Positions 19,444 to 28,298 of a stretch of 64,000 nucleotides of DNA are shown piece after piece; positions within the stretch are counted from its first letter, which is position 1; the number at the start of each line of letters is the position of its first letter. The notes under the pieces were generated by a model. The model was not told the DNA's origin. It saw nothing but the letters and a program-made list of their open reading frames with translations, and searched no databases. The DNA is from Phycisphaerales bacterium. Its GTDB lineage: Bacteria > Planctomycetota > Phycisphaerae > Phycisphaerales > UBA1924. The stretch is from positions 1 through 64,000 of the forward strand of contig JAJDDN010000001.1 of the NCBI GenBank assembly GCA_029260295.1. The letters are read 5' to 3'. Position numbers and translations under genes: made by a program.

Positions 19444-21621
19444 TCACTGATTCATGTCCACACCCGCTTCGGGTGCGAAGACATCGGTGCCGGCCTCTTG
19501 ATCCATGAGATCAATCCGGACATGGAGCGATTCAAGGTCGCTCGGGGTTAGGTACACTCGGGCGTTCTCGATTGCATCGAGCAACGCGTCAAAATAGGTC
19601 TGGGAACGGTACAGGCTCGGGGACGCCTCGAAGGCGAGCTGCTGGCCACCGAGCAATACAGCCCGGCCTCGTTCGGTCATGTGGCGGGTCCAACGCTGGG
19701 CGCTGGCATCGAGGAGTCTCTCGCCGGCTTCGCCGCCCGCGGTTTCGAGCAGTTTTTGGACTTCGAGCTCGGCCTCGGCTGTTTGTGTGCTTCCTGAGTT
19801 CGCTCGACGATCCGATTCAAGCCCGCTGAGCTGGCCGACAATCTGCTCGGCGAGTTCAACGGAGCCCGCGATTTCTGTGAGGGTGAGAATCTCGATGCGG
19901 CGAGCGTCCTCGATCATGGACTCGCGGTTCTGGCGAGCCGCGATGACGCGTTCGAACGACGGAGCCACCTTGAGCGGCGGATGAGCGCCCTGCATCCCAA
20001 CAAAGAGGATCTCAATACCAGGACCCTGGCCTCCATTGAGCTGGGCGAATGCGTTTTCAAGTCTTGTTCGGAGTTGGCCGAGCATTGGGGTTTGATTGTG
20101 CGTCAGGATTTGATCAATCGACCATTCGCCGAGGAACTGGGTGACAACGCGCCGCCCGATCATCTGCAGAAGGTCTTCACGCTGGCCGGGGCCTGCAAAC
20201 TGGTCGAAAAGTTTGACATCACGGACCACAAAGTGCATCGGGACCTCGACGGCGACAAGCGAGAGAGTTGCCTGTGACTGTTGCGATGATCCCGCTGTAA
20301 AGTTCGATTCTTCGGTATCCTGAATCGGCTGAACGATGTTGAGTTTTTCACGCGATGTGTGCGACTCGGTCCAGATGATCGGTTCGTTTTTGTCTGCATC
20401 TGGACGGTTCGAGGCGAGCTGAAGTACACGCACGCCTGTAGTGGTCCGGACCTCGCTCTGCTTTCCCGCTGAACGAGAGAGCGAGACCGGGGTCTCGTAA
20501 CTGGCGATGGGCCAGGGCAGCTTGATATGCAGGCCCGGGCCAATATCACTCTCACCCCGATCACCGAAGCTGTAGATCGGGCTGCTCACGCGGCCGTTGG
20601 TCAGTATCAGTCCCCGCTCGTGGGGTTCAACAACCACCAGCATGGTCATGAGCCACGCGATTGCGATGCCCATGCCGACGAGCCAGAGGACGAGCTTTGA
20701 GATCAGTTGGTAGAACCAGGTCCCGGTGACATCGACACCGAACTGGTAGTTGACCGCTTCACCGATGTTGGCAGCGATCCGATCTGGCGCTGCCAGAAGA
20801 CCCAAAAGCCGCGAATCAAACGCTGGGCGTGGGTCTTCGCCCGGCTTACGCGGACGGTAGAGATCGAGAACGAGGTTTAGGATGACCTCGCAACCCAGGA
20901 CGATCATTCCGATCGGAATGATCATCGGGGTCAGTGATTTGAGGCCCATCTGTCCGAGCGAGAGTTCCATGAACGCAGCAACAGCCAGCAACACGCCGAC
21001 CATCGAGATCGCGACTGATTGGGCTGAACCTGCTCGCAGGCTTGACCAGATGGGCACCTTGCCCATGCCTGAGACAAAGCGGGCAAAGATAAATCCAACC
21101 ACTCCGATCGCAAGCCCGATCGCGAGCATGGCCCCGAGGATGTTGGTGTTGTATGTAAAGGTTTCGGCGGACGAATACGCGTCCCACGAACGGAGCCGGG
21201 ACATACCCGCGAAGATATTGATGAATGCAAAGAGCAAACCACTCGCGGGAATCACCCATTTCTGGATAAAGACCAACCGTCGTGCGGCGACATGGAGCTC
21301 ATCGGAAGCATCCGAAAAGGCACTTGCCGAGGCCCCGCCTGCGGTGGTGTACTGCTCGGCCTCCATCGATTCGATCCGCTCGCGGCGGTGCTGATCGAAG
21401 ACGAACAGCAGCATGACCCACACGATCACGCCTGACCCAAACAGGATCGAGGCACTGCGTGCAGCATGATCGCCTGAGTATGTGGAATAGATGAGTATGA
21501 GCAGTGCGATGATGGTCTGAATGATCAGACCAACAACGCAAATGAGAGCCGCTCTTCGGTATGTCTGGTAGTCGCCTCGAACCATGTCTCGTTGAAACCT
21601 CTGTGTTCGTGTATGGCCCAT
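19444..21621 (-). CDS. Polytopic membrane protein fused to an SPFH domain
   Basis: A protein of 725 residues. The first ~335 residues hold about seven membrane segments (roughly 24-46, 57-78, 122-142, 160-185, 195-220, 232-252 and 310-335). An SPFH domain begins at EPHERGLILTNGR, with GPGLHIKLPWPIASYETP, and a helical region (about 540-680) follows. Ordinary HflK proteins have one membrane segment, so this is a fusion or an extended family. An upstream methionine at 21648 would add nine residues; the ATG beginning MGHTRTQ is preferred. It is the first gene of the SPFH-ABC run, and its helical half probably oligomerises with the two downstream SPFH proteins. Confidence 0.85.
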   Translation of the reverse strand: MGHTRTQRFQRDMVRGDYQTYRRAALICVVGLIIQTIIALLILIYSTYSGDHAARSASILFGSGVIVWVMLLFVFDQHRRERIESMEAEQYTTAGGASASAFSDASDELHVAARRLVFIQKWVIPASGLLFAFINIFAGMSRLRSWDAYSSAETFTYNTNILGAMLAIGLAIGVVGFIFARFVSGMGKVPIWSSLRAGSAQSVAISMVGVLLAVAAFMELSLGQMGLKSLTPMIIPIGMIVLGCEVILNLVLDLYRPRKPGEDPRPAFDSRLLGLLAAPDRIAANIGEAVNYQFGVDVTGTWFYQLISKLVLWLVGMGIAIAWLMTMLVVVEPHERGLILTNGRVSSPIYSFGDRGESDIGPGLHIKLPWPIASYETPVSLSRSAGKQSEVRTTTGVRVLQLASNRPDADKNEPIIWTESHTSREKLNIVQPIQDTEESNFTAGSSQQSQATLSLVAVEVPMHFVVRDVKLFDQFAGPGQREDLLQMIGRRVVTQFLGEWSIDQILTHNQTPMLGQLRTRLENAFAQLNGGQGPGIEILFVGMQGAHPPLKVAPSFERVIAARQNRESMIEDARRIEILTLTEIAGSVELAEQIVGQLSGLESDRRANSGSTQTAEAELEVQKLLETAGGEAGERLLDASAQRWTRHMTERGRAVLLGGQQLAFEASPSLYRSQTYFDALLDAIENARVYLTPSDLESLHVRIDLMDQEAGTDVFAPEAGVDMNQ

Positions 21622-21955
21622 GCCTGCTGGAGCCCCTCTCCCACACACCGGATGTGGATCATAGGGGCTCTATTGTGGGCATCTGGGTGGTCAGAGTCCA
21701 CTCATCGCCCCTAATCAACGCCAATCCCGGCAAACCACCCAGAGTTCCATCTGGACACATTGCCCCTGCGGTTCACCTTACGCTTATTTGAATGCGGGGG
21801 TTCGCCGGGAATTGGCAAATCCCTGAGAAGAGCACCGAACCGAATCCCGCCCTCGCCGTAGGGAGAGGCACAGTCCAGAACATGGCGCCAAACATGCGCC
21901 AGATGACGACCCCACCGACCATTCCCCCCCAAACCCCCCCTACCATCCACACCGC
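21622..21955. other. Divergent intergenic region, no gene seen
   Basis: This is the space between the start of the SPFH operon (minus) and an ABC-2 permease gene (plus). A TATGAT hexamer at 21663-21658 on the minus strand resembles a -10 box, but no good -35 box accompanies it. The part next to the permease gene is C-rich (several CCCCC runs at 21926-21945). No RNA or small gene is recognisable. Confidence 0.5.
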
Positions 21956-23476
21956 ATGATTGGCCACATACTCCCCATCGCACGAAACTCGTTTATCGAG
22001 AGCCTCCGCCAGCCCATTCTGGTGATCATGATGCTTATTGCAGCTTTCCTGCAGATCATGAATACTTGGATCATCGGGTTCACAATGGGCAGGTCTGCTG
22101 TCCCCGGCGAGGTGACCGGGGATAACAAGCTTCTGTATGATGTTTCGATGTCCACGGTGTTTGTGCTCGGGATCGTGCTGGCATCCTTTATAGCGACTTC
22201 GGCGATCTCTCGGGAGATAGAGAACAAGACCATCCTGACGGTGGTTTCCAAGCCAATTAGCCGCCCGAGTGTGATTCTTGGGAAATACATCGGGATCGCT
22301 GGTGCGATGATCCTGGCGATCGGGATTATGGTCGCGATGCTGATGCTGGCGATCCGTCACGGGGTCCAGACGACGGCGGCTGATAGACCTGATTTCCCGG
22401 TCATCATATTTGGATTGACCGCGATCGGGGGCTCGATCTTCATCGCGGGGCTGGGCAACTTCATTTATGGATGGTCGTTCGGGCAGACGGCCGTAATTTT
22501 GATGCTCCCGCTGATCTGGCTGGCGTACTTCGGGGTGCTCCTGCTGACCGATGAATGGGAACTCCAGCCGCTGGTAACGGATTTCACCCCGCAGATTTTC
22601 CTCTCGTGCCTGACTCTTGGAATGGCACTCTTGGTCATCGCGGCTTTGGCAACAGCTGTATCGACACGCGCTGGGCAGGTTCTGACGATCATGACCTGCG
22701 CGATTGTCTTTGTGATGGGGCTGATGTCCAACCACTTTATTGGCCGGCATGTGTATTCCAACACACGGGTCGCCGAGATCGCGGGGACACGCTCGCCGAC
22801 CAATCTCGACGCATACGACTTCAAACGCGATGAGGTCTGGGAGCTTGCCGCGGCTCGCAACGGGATGGAACTCGAAGAGTTTGCCCAGCTCGGTTACGAC
22901 CCCCGCAACTTTGTTTCGATCCGTGAAGTGCTTGCAATGGGTGAGGTCGAGGACCCGCAGTGGCAGGAGATTATGCTCCGGTCGCCGGGTTCTTTGCTGA
23001 TTGTTGACCTGCTCGGGCCACCGATTGTCCAGCTCAAGGCGGGGGATTCGTTTTACTACGGGTCGTCACCAAACGGGGTTGGCCTGGTGACGCCGGCGTT
23101 TGAGCCTTTCGATGAGAGCGAAGAGCTTGTCGAGAACTCGCGTGAGGCTCCAGGGCTGATGATCGTCCAGATCGATCCCAACTCGCTCGGGCAATCGATG
23201 CTGGTGATGCAGATCGGTCATACTTCTGTGCCTTTGTCTCGGCCGCCTTTGCCGAAGGATTCGGTGTTCCTGAAACCGACCAAGACCAACATAGCACCGC
23301 TGATGGCGTGGTCGGTGATCCCGAACATGCAGTCGTTCTGGTTGATCGACGCGATCAATAAAAACATCCCTGTCCCGATGTCACATATCCTGCTGGTGAC
23401 GCTGTACAGCGGCTGCCAGATTGTGGTGTTCTTGGGGCTGGCGGTTGTGCTGTTCCAGGGGCGGGATGTGGGCTAA
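21956..23476 (+). CDS. ABC-2 type permease
   Basis: An integral membrane protein of 506 residues. Six or seven membrane segments fill residues 1-262, with the ABC-2 pattern TSAISREIENKTILTVVSKPI that couples to the ATPase. A soluble domain of ~200 residues (about 265-470) and one final membrane segment (about 472-500) follow. The topology resembles the permease at 13681-15639. No ATPase gene is next to it, so it may use the ATPase at 15639-16937 across the divergent promoter region. Its TAA stop abuts the stop of the following minus-strand gene with no base between. Confidence 0.83.
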   Translation: MIGHILPIARNSFIESLRQPILVIMMLIAAFLQIMNTWIIGFTMGRSAVPGEVTGDNKLLYDVSMSTVFVLGIVLASFIATSAISREIENKTILTVVSKPISRPSVILGKYIGIAGAMILAIGIMVAMLMLAIRHGVQTTAADRPDFPVIIFGLTAIGGSIFIAGLGNFIYGWSFGQTAVILMLPLIWLAYFGVLLLTDEWELQPLVTDFTPQIFLSCLTLGMALLVIAALATAVSTRAGQVLTIMTCAIVFVMGLMSNHFIGRHVYSNTRVAEIAGTRSPTNLDAYDFKRDEVWELAAARNGMELEEFAQLGYDPRNFVSIREVLAMGEVEDPQWQEIMLRSPGSLLIVDLLGPPIVQLKAGDSFYYGSSPNGVGLVTPAFEPFDESEELVENSREAPGLMIVQIDPNSLGQSMLVMQIGHTSVPLSRPPLPKDSVFLKPTKTNIAPLMAWSVIPNMQSFWLIDAINKNIPVPMSHILLVTLYSGCQIVVFLGLAVVLFQGRDVG

Positions 23477-24121
23477 CTACTCTTCGCTGGCTGACGATTC
23501 GTCGAGTTCAAGAAGCTTTGTGTTGATCTGAGCAAGATCCATCAGCATCTGAATCAACTGATCCCCATCGACAAACACAGCAGGCGTAATCTTTGGTGTG
23601 TTGTGCTCACCGGGTGAGAGGAGCATGTGTTTGCTCACCATTCTTGCGGATCGCCCCATCAACCTGAAAAAGAAACCAGACCCAGGCTGGCCCCCACCTT
23701 TGTAACTAACCACTTGCTCAAGGGTTTCTAGATTGAGTCGCTCTGGAACATGCCCCTTCCGTTTGCTCCAAACAAGATTCGATCCTTCAATGACAACTGG
23801 ATCAAATCGGCGATTCCACATCAGTTGGATGTGAACACAAGTAAATGCGATTCCTCCAAAAATTATCATCATGAGTATCATCATCCCCGCGAACTCGAAG
23901 ATAGATATTTGAGGGTTAAAAGTGCCATTCGCAACCGTCATGATGGCCAAAACCGGTCCAATCACAATGAAGAAAATAAATCCTGCAATAATGAGCGATG
24001 CTCCAATCCGGAGCCCCTTTCGGTTGATTGATTTTAGATTTGTATCAACCGGCCAATCGCCTTGTAGCGATGAAATCAGTTCCGTTCGTTGATTCAATAG
24101 CCCTTCGTGTGATTGGCTCAT
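23477..24121 (-). CDS. Small membrane protein of unknown function
   Basis: A protein of 214 residues with two adjacent membrane segments (about 37-62 and 70-92) and a cytoplasmic C-terminal half of PH-like or beta-rich appearance, starting RRFDPVVIEGSNLVW. I recognise no family. The ATG at 24121 overlaps the TGA of the glycosyltransferase gene by four bases (ATGA), so it is co-translated with it. A frame opening at 24160 lies inside the upstream gene and is less likely. AT content is higher than in its neighbours. Confidence 0.75.
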   Translation of the reverse strand: MSQSHEGLLNQRTELISSLQGDWPVDTNLKSINRKGLRIGASLIIAGFIFFIVIGPVLAIMTVANGTFNPQISIFEFAGMMILMMIIFGGIAFTCVHIQLMWNRRFDPVVIEGSNLVWSKRKGHVPERLNLETLEQVVSYKGGGQPGSGFFFRLMGRSARMVSKHMLLSPGEHNTPKITPAVFVDGDQLIQMLMDLAQINTKLLELDESSASEE

Positions 24122-25599
24122 GATTGATCCGCGATGGCTCTGGCGTAGGTCTTGACGCATTTCTCGCTGGCGCCGTCCCAGGTTAATCCACGCAGCTCAA
24201 AGCGGCCGTGCTCTCTAAGGGTCTTGCTCAGGGGTGGGTATTTCAAGACCGCGACGATCTTGTTGGCCATCTCGTCAACATCCCAGAAATCGACCTTCAG
24301 GGCATGGGTCAGCACCTCGGCGACGCCGGATTGCTTGGAGACGATCACCGGGGTGTCGTTGCGCATCGCTTCGAGCGGGGCGATCCCGAAGGGCTCGGAG
24401 ACGCTGGGCATGACAAAGCAATCCGCCATCGCGTAGACCTTGTCAACATCGCGGCCTCTTAGGAAACCCGTAAAGAGAACCTTGTGCCCGATGCCATTGG
24501 CGGCGGCGTCCTCGATCATGCGGACCGCCATATCGCCCGATCCCGCGACGACAAACTTGACTTTTGGGTACACCTCCAGCACACGCTTGGCGGCTTGAAT
24601 GAAGTACTCCGGGCCCTTCTGCAATGTGATCCGTCCGAGAAAGAGGACGATTTTTTCATCCTTCTCGATCGCGGTCCCGAGGTCCGGCTGAGCGTCGTCT
24701 TGTTCGACGCCGTTGTAGACAACATCGATTTTTTCATTGGGGACGCCGTACTTGGTATGGACGATCGCTTTGGTCAGGCGTGACACCGCGATGACACGAT
24801 CAGCGGCGTGCATGCCCATCCGCTCAAGGTCATAGACCGGCTGGTTGATATTCTCACCCGAACGATCGAACTCGGTCGCGTGGATGTGGCAAACGAGCGG
24901 CTTGCCCGACAACGCGCGGACGGCCATGCCGGCGGGGTAGGTCAGCCAGTCGTGAGAATGGATGACATCGAACCTTTCGTGCATCGACAGGGCGCAGGCG
25001 AGGCGGGCGTAGCGGTCGGCGTCGGCGAAAAGGTCGGCTGAATAGCCCTTAGAACCAGTCCCGAGTTCGCCGAGTGAATCAAGGGCTTCTTGCATCGCGT
25101 CGGCGAGTTCTGAGGCGTTGGAGCTTTGGAGCCCGCGGAGGACCGATGTGGTCTGGCTTGTGGAGATGGTTTCAGCGACCGATTCCTCGCTTGTACCCTC
25201 GCCGATATGCTCTACGACGCGCCGGAGGACATCGCCGGCATCTACTCCGGGGTAGGAGCTGGGGTACGGGCTTATGGGTTCTTCGATGATCTCTTGCTCG
25301 ACTGAGCCCGGCGTGGTGTGCCGGGTGAGCTTTTGAGATCTGGTGGTCGTGGTTGAGAGGATCTCGGTTTGAGTTTCGGTTTGGGTGCCCGATGCGCGGA
25401 CCTGTGCGATGCGTTCTTTGAGGATGCGTGGGCCGATGAGGTTGACATGGGACTGATGCCCGACCGGGATTGGTTGCGGGAATACAAAGGTGATTTCGTG
25501 GCCTTGGGCGACCATGGATTTGGTCAGCCCGGCACACGCGGTGCCTAGGCCCCCAGCGATGAATGGTGGGAACTCCCACCCGAGCATGAGTATCCGCAT
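24118..25599 (-). CDS. Glycosyltransferase family 4 / glycogen-synthase-like
   Basis: A protein of 493 residues with the two Rossmann domains of a GT-B enzyme. The N-terminal acceptor domain opens MRILMLGWEFPPFIAGGLGT, the GGLG loop seen in GlgA and related GT4/GT5 enzymes. The C-terminal donor domain has the LFLGRITLQKGPEYFI block and the E-x7-E motif SEPFGIAPLEAMRNDTPVI. A poorly conserved stretch (about residues 75-180) forms an insertion. It probably elongates a glucan or decorates a surface glycan. An AAGGA site precedes the ATG at 25599; a frame from 25737 would overlap the preceding gene. It is followed by the membrane protein with a 4-base overlap. Confidence 0.88.
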   Translation of the reverse strand: MRILMLGWEFPPFIAGGLGTACAGLTKSMVAQGHEITFVFPQPIPVGHQSHVNLIGPRILKERIAQVRASGTQTETQTEILSTTTTRSQKLTRHTTPGSVEQEIIEEPISPYPSSYPGVDAGDVLRRVVEHIGEGTSEESVAETISTSQTTSVLRGLQSSNASELADAMQEALDSLGELGTGSKGYSADLFADADRYARLACALSMHERFDVIHSHDWLTYPAGMAVRALSGKPLVCHIHATEFDRSGENINQPVYDLERMGMHAADRVIAVSRLTKAIVHTKYGVPNEKIDVVYNGVEQDDAQPDLGTAIEKDEKIVLFLGRITLQKGPEYFIQAAKRVLEVYPKVKFVVAGSGDMAVRMIEDAAANGIGHKVLFTGFLRGRDVDKVYAMADCFVMPSVSEPFGIAPLEAMRNDTPVIVSKQSGVAEVLTHALKVDFWDVDEMANKIVAVLKYPPLSKTLREHGRFELRGLTWDGASEKCVKTYARAIADQS

Positions 25600-25639
25600 G
25601 ATGCAGTCCTTCACCGGGCAACCCTGTGCCCAAGCCCCT

Positions 25640-26101
25640 TCAGTCGTCTTCGGATTCGTCCATATCCCCGAGCTGCCTGAAGCACTGCTCGTAGGCCAAC
25701 AACCACTGTAGGCATGCATCCGGAATGTTCTGCCCATCCATCGGGATCACCTTTGACCGAAACACAAACTCCATGTCGTCGGAGCGGTAATGCTCGAACT
25801 TGACGGCCCCACTGTCCTCGGCGTATCCGAGATCCACAAGCTCGTCCTCGATGAGCTCGTCGAGCTTGTCACCAGATTCGACGAGTTCGGCTTCGATGGA
25901 TTCGGAGAGCCAGCGGTCCTTGGTGGCGAGTTCAACGATCGGGGCGTCGGCATCGAGGTAGAGCCGGTAACACGCGGGCTCGGCGGCCCCCCACGCATTG
26001 AGCGTGAGGACAGCCCCGGATTGCTCGATCGTACCGAAGACATTGGCGTTCTTTGCACCTTCAGCAATGGTATCGAGTGCTTGTGTATTGGTTTCTGGCA
26101 T
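25640..26101 (-). CDS. Acidic protein of unknown function
   Basis: A protein of 153 residues, very acidic (the C-terminus is GDMDESEDD), with an alternating beta pattern near the start (SGAVLTLNAWGAAEPACYRLYLD) and a helical middle rich in Glu, Leu and Asp (ELVESGDKLDELIEDELVDLG). No signal or membrane segment is seen. A strong site GGGAGGA precedes the ATG, so translation is likely. It sits 40 bases before the glycosyltransferase gene and may be in the same transcript. No family is recognised. Confidence 0.75.
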   Translation of the reverse strand: MPETNTQALDTIAEGAKNANVFGTIEQSGAVLTLNAWGAAEPACYRLYLDADAPIVELATKDRWLSESIEAELVESGDKLDELIEDELVDLGYAEDSGAVKFEHYRSDDMEFVFRSKVIPMDGQNIPDACLQWLLAYEQCFRQLGDMDESEDD

Positions 26102-26250
26102 GAGTATCCTCCCTAGAGAACTCTGGACTGGGATCGTCCTGCGGAACCGGAACTTTGTCTCGGCTCTGATAAGTAAGTGGAATCATACGGCCTCAGTGAT
26201 GGATTCCCATCAGAAATCGTGGATTTGGCACGATCTGAGGGCATTCATGG

Positions 26251-26278
26251 TCGACACGGAGCGGGGAGGGTGTATACT
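26251..26278 (+). promoter_or_regulatory. Sigma70-type promoter for tRNA-Leu
   Basis: TCGACA (26251-26256, 5 of 6 matches) is followed after 16 bases by TATACT (26273-26278, 5 of 6). The predicted start is near 26285, about 22 bases before the tRNA. The region between and after is GC-rich (GGGAGGG, CTCCCTCCC). Confidence 0.7.
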
Positions 26279-26306
26279 CCCTCCCCCGTCGATGACGGGA
26301 TCCGCG

Positions 26307-26390
26307 GCCCAGGTGGCGGAATTGGTAGACGCGCCACCTTGAGGTGGTGGTTCTCGCAAGGGAGTGGAGGTTCGAGTCCTCTTCTGGGCA
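26307..26390 (+). tRNA. tRNA-Leu (GAG)
   Basis: A class II tRNA of 84 bases with a long variable arm. The acceptor stem GCCCAGG pairs with TCTGGGC with discriminator A. The anticodon stem CCACC/GGTGG encloses the loop TTGAGGT, so the anticodon is GAG (26341-26343), reading CUC and CUU. The T arm contains TTCGAGTC. The 3' CCA is not encoded. A promoter lies upstream and a terminator begins ten bases after the gene. Confidence 0.97.
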
Positions 26391-26397
26391 TTGGAAG

Positions 26398-26435
26398 CAA
26401 GAAGCACCGGTTTTCCGGTGCTTCTTCTCATTTTT
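26398..26435 (+). terminator. Rho-independent terminator of tRNA-Leu
   Basis: AGAAGCACCGG (to 26410) pairs with CCGGTGCTTCT (26415 on) around a TTTT loop, followed by TCTCATTTTT. It is a strong hairpin placed directly after the tRNA and before the cheB operon, and so separates the two units. Confidence 0.88.
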
Positions 26436-26522
26436 GGACGATCCATCCGCCTCTTATAAAGCCCCTCTCTAATTAGTTCGATCCCTTTGGTACTCAGATT
26501 CTTTGACCAGAGGAGAACGGCT

Positions 26523-27665
26523 GTGAAAGTATTGATTGTTGACGATTCCGCCTTTATGCGCAAAGTTATCAAAGAGATGATCCAGTCGGATGACACTCTC
26601 GAAGTCATCGGTACTGCACGAGATGGGATTGAGGCGGTCGAAAAAGCGATTGAACTCAAGCCGGATCTCATCACGATGGACATCGAGATGCCCCGCAAGA
26701 ATGGGATCGATGCACTCAGAGAAATTTTGATTAAATGCAAGGGCGATGACCCCGCGATTTTGATGTGCTCCTCATTGACCATCGATGGCAGCACAGAGGC
26801 TCTCAAAGCACTCAAAATTGGTGCGGCGGACTTTATTGCCAAAGACCCCCAAGTTGTTGGCCAGCATGACCCCGAGTTCCAACGGCATCTGCTGGCCAAG
26901 CTTCGAGCGATCGGTGGACACCGTCGTAGATTACGGAGCCCGGTTAAATCATCTGGCCGAAAGCCGATGGCGATCGAGCATCATGCGTCCAAGACACCTG
27001 ATGGCGTTTGCACTTCGTTTGAAGACTGGGAGATGCCGAGCAATATCGATGCGATCGTGATCGGTTCTTCGACCGGTGGTCCACCGGTGCTCGAGAAGAT
27101 TTTCTCGAACCTCCCAGCGACCCTTCCAGTACCAATCATTGTTGCTCAGCACATGCCCGAACTCTTTACCCGGTCATTGGTTCAGCGTTTGGATAACCAT
27201 TGTTCTTGCGGTGCGTCAATCGCTGAGCACGGAACATGCATGACTACCCCTCGGATTTATGTTGCTGTCGGGGGTAAGCATTTGAAACCAACCTTGGTTG
27301 CTGGAAAGAAACTGATCGCCCGCTCTCTTGACGAGCTCGATGGAGCGTTGTACAAGCCATCTGTAGATCTGTTGTTTTCGATGGCCGCGGATCTGTTTGG
27401 TAAGCGGGTCCTTGCGATTCAGTTGACCGGCATGGGCGAGGACGGGGCCGTTGGAGCCAAGAAGATCCGCGACAAGGGCGGGCATGTGATCGCGCAGAAC
27501 GAGCAGTCTTGCGTGGTGTATGGGATGCCTCGTGCGGTGGTGGACAATGGGGCTGCCGAAACGGTCCTTAGTCCAATAGACATCCAGAAGGTGCTGCAGA
27601 AAGTGTGTGAAACCGCCCATTCTGGTGGTGTTAGTGACAACTCTGCTGATCGAATCAGTGCATAA
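26523..27665 (+). CDS. cheB: Chemotaxis glutamate methylesterase CheB
   Basis: A protein of 380 residues: an N-terminal receiver domain with phospho-acceptor D53 (LITMDIEMP) and acid pair D7/D8, then the C-terminal methylesterase. The catalytic serine is in GSSTGGPP, the histidine in AQHMPELF and the aspartate in GMGEDGA. CheB removes methyl groups from receptor glutamates and, when phosphorylated, resets adaptation. The GTG at 26523 has AGGAGA six bases upstream; the frame extends to 26487, but that start lacks a site. It is the first gene of the chemotaxis operon. No receptor gene is in the window. Confidence 0.95.
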   Translation: MKVLIVDDSAFMRKVIKEMIQSDDTLEVIGTARDGIEAVEKAIELKPDLITMDIEMPRKNGIDALREILIKCKGDDPAILMCSSLTIDGSTEALKALKIGAADFIAKDPQVVGQHDPEFQRHLLAKLRAIGGHRRRLRSPVKSSGRKPMAIEHHASKTPDGVCTSFEDWEMPSNIDAIVIGSSTGGPPVLEKIFSNLPATLPVPIIVAQHMPELFTRSLVQRLDNHCSCGASIAEHGTCMTTPRIYVAVGGKHLKPTLVAGKKLIARSLDELDGALYKPSVDLLFSMAADLFGKRVLAIQLTGMGEDGAVGAKKIRDKGGHVIAQNEQSCVVYGMPRAVVDNGAAETVLSPIDIQKVLQKVCETAHSGGVSDNSADRISA

Positions 27666-27750
27666 ATACGAGAATCTTGGTATCGAACTTACTTCCAAAC
27701 AAGCAGGCGACGATAGAGATTGGCATCTGCATGCAACTAAGGAGACTTCA

Positions 27751-28263
27751 ATGTCCACGAACCAGAACAGCCACACCCCATCAAACAGCACATTTGGAAC
27801 TGACCAGCTGAGATTGGTAAGTTTCAATGTGGGCAAGGAGCTCTTTGCAGTTGATATTCTGCGTGTGCAGGAGATCAATCGGATGATGTCGCTTACCCAG
27901 GTGCCACAGAGCCCCCCGGGAGTTTGCGGGGTAATCAATCTTCGTGGGCGGATTGTTCCGGTGCTTGATCTTCGGAGCCGATTCGGGCTTGAAGAATCCG
28001 AGCATTGCGATGAATCTCGGATCATTGTTGTCGAAATAAATGGTGCGACCATCGGTTTCATCGTTGATGCGGTCCATGAGGTTCTGGAGATTAGCCCTTC
28101 GATTATCGAGGAAGCACCCGCGATCACAAGCAGCGCTGACGCTCGGTTCATCAAAGGTGTGGCCAAAATGAAAGACACACTGCTGATCCTGCTGGATCTC
28201 AACGAACTCATGACAAAAGAATCACTCGAGTCTGTTGGCGCATTGAAGGCACAAGCGGCCTGA
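27751..28263 (+). CDS. cheW: Chemotaxis coupling protein CheW
   Basis: A protein of 170 residues. The CheW domain covers about residues 20-160 with the typical FAVDILRVQEINR, GVINLRGRIVPVLDLR and FIVDAVHEVLEI motifs. CheW links receptors to CheA. The N-terminus has a short polar Ser/Asn-rich leader (MSTNQNSH). AAGGAG lies before the ATG at 27751; a longer open frame from 27607 overlaps cheB and has no site. It is followed by cheR after 35 bases. Confidence 0.95.
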   Translation: MSTNQNSHTPSNSTFGTDQLRLVSFNVGKELFAVDILRVQEINRMMSLTQVPQSPPGVCGVINLRGRIVPVLDLRSRFGLEESEHCDESRIIVVEINGATIGFIVDAVHEVLEISPSIIEEAPAITSSADARFIKGVAKMKDTLLILLDLNELMTKESLESVGALKAQAA

Positions 28264-28298
28264 TCTGCTGGACTGACTACTCAAACAAGGAATCCATC

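Noticed and set aside
21773..22750. 325-residue open frame on the minus strand
   Set aside because: It lies antisense to the ABC-2 permease gene and is rich in His, Gln, Arg and Asp with no domain, as expected for a mirror of a GC-rich gene.
27216..28211. 331-residue open frame on the minus strand
   Set aside because: It is opposite cheB and cheW, whose motifs are unmistakable. No protein-like pattern is visible.
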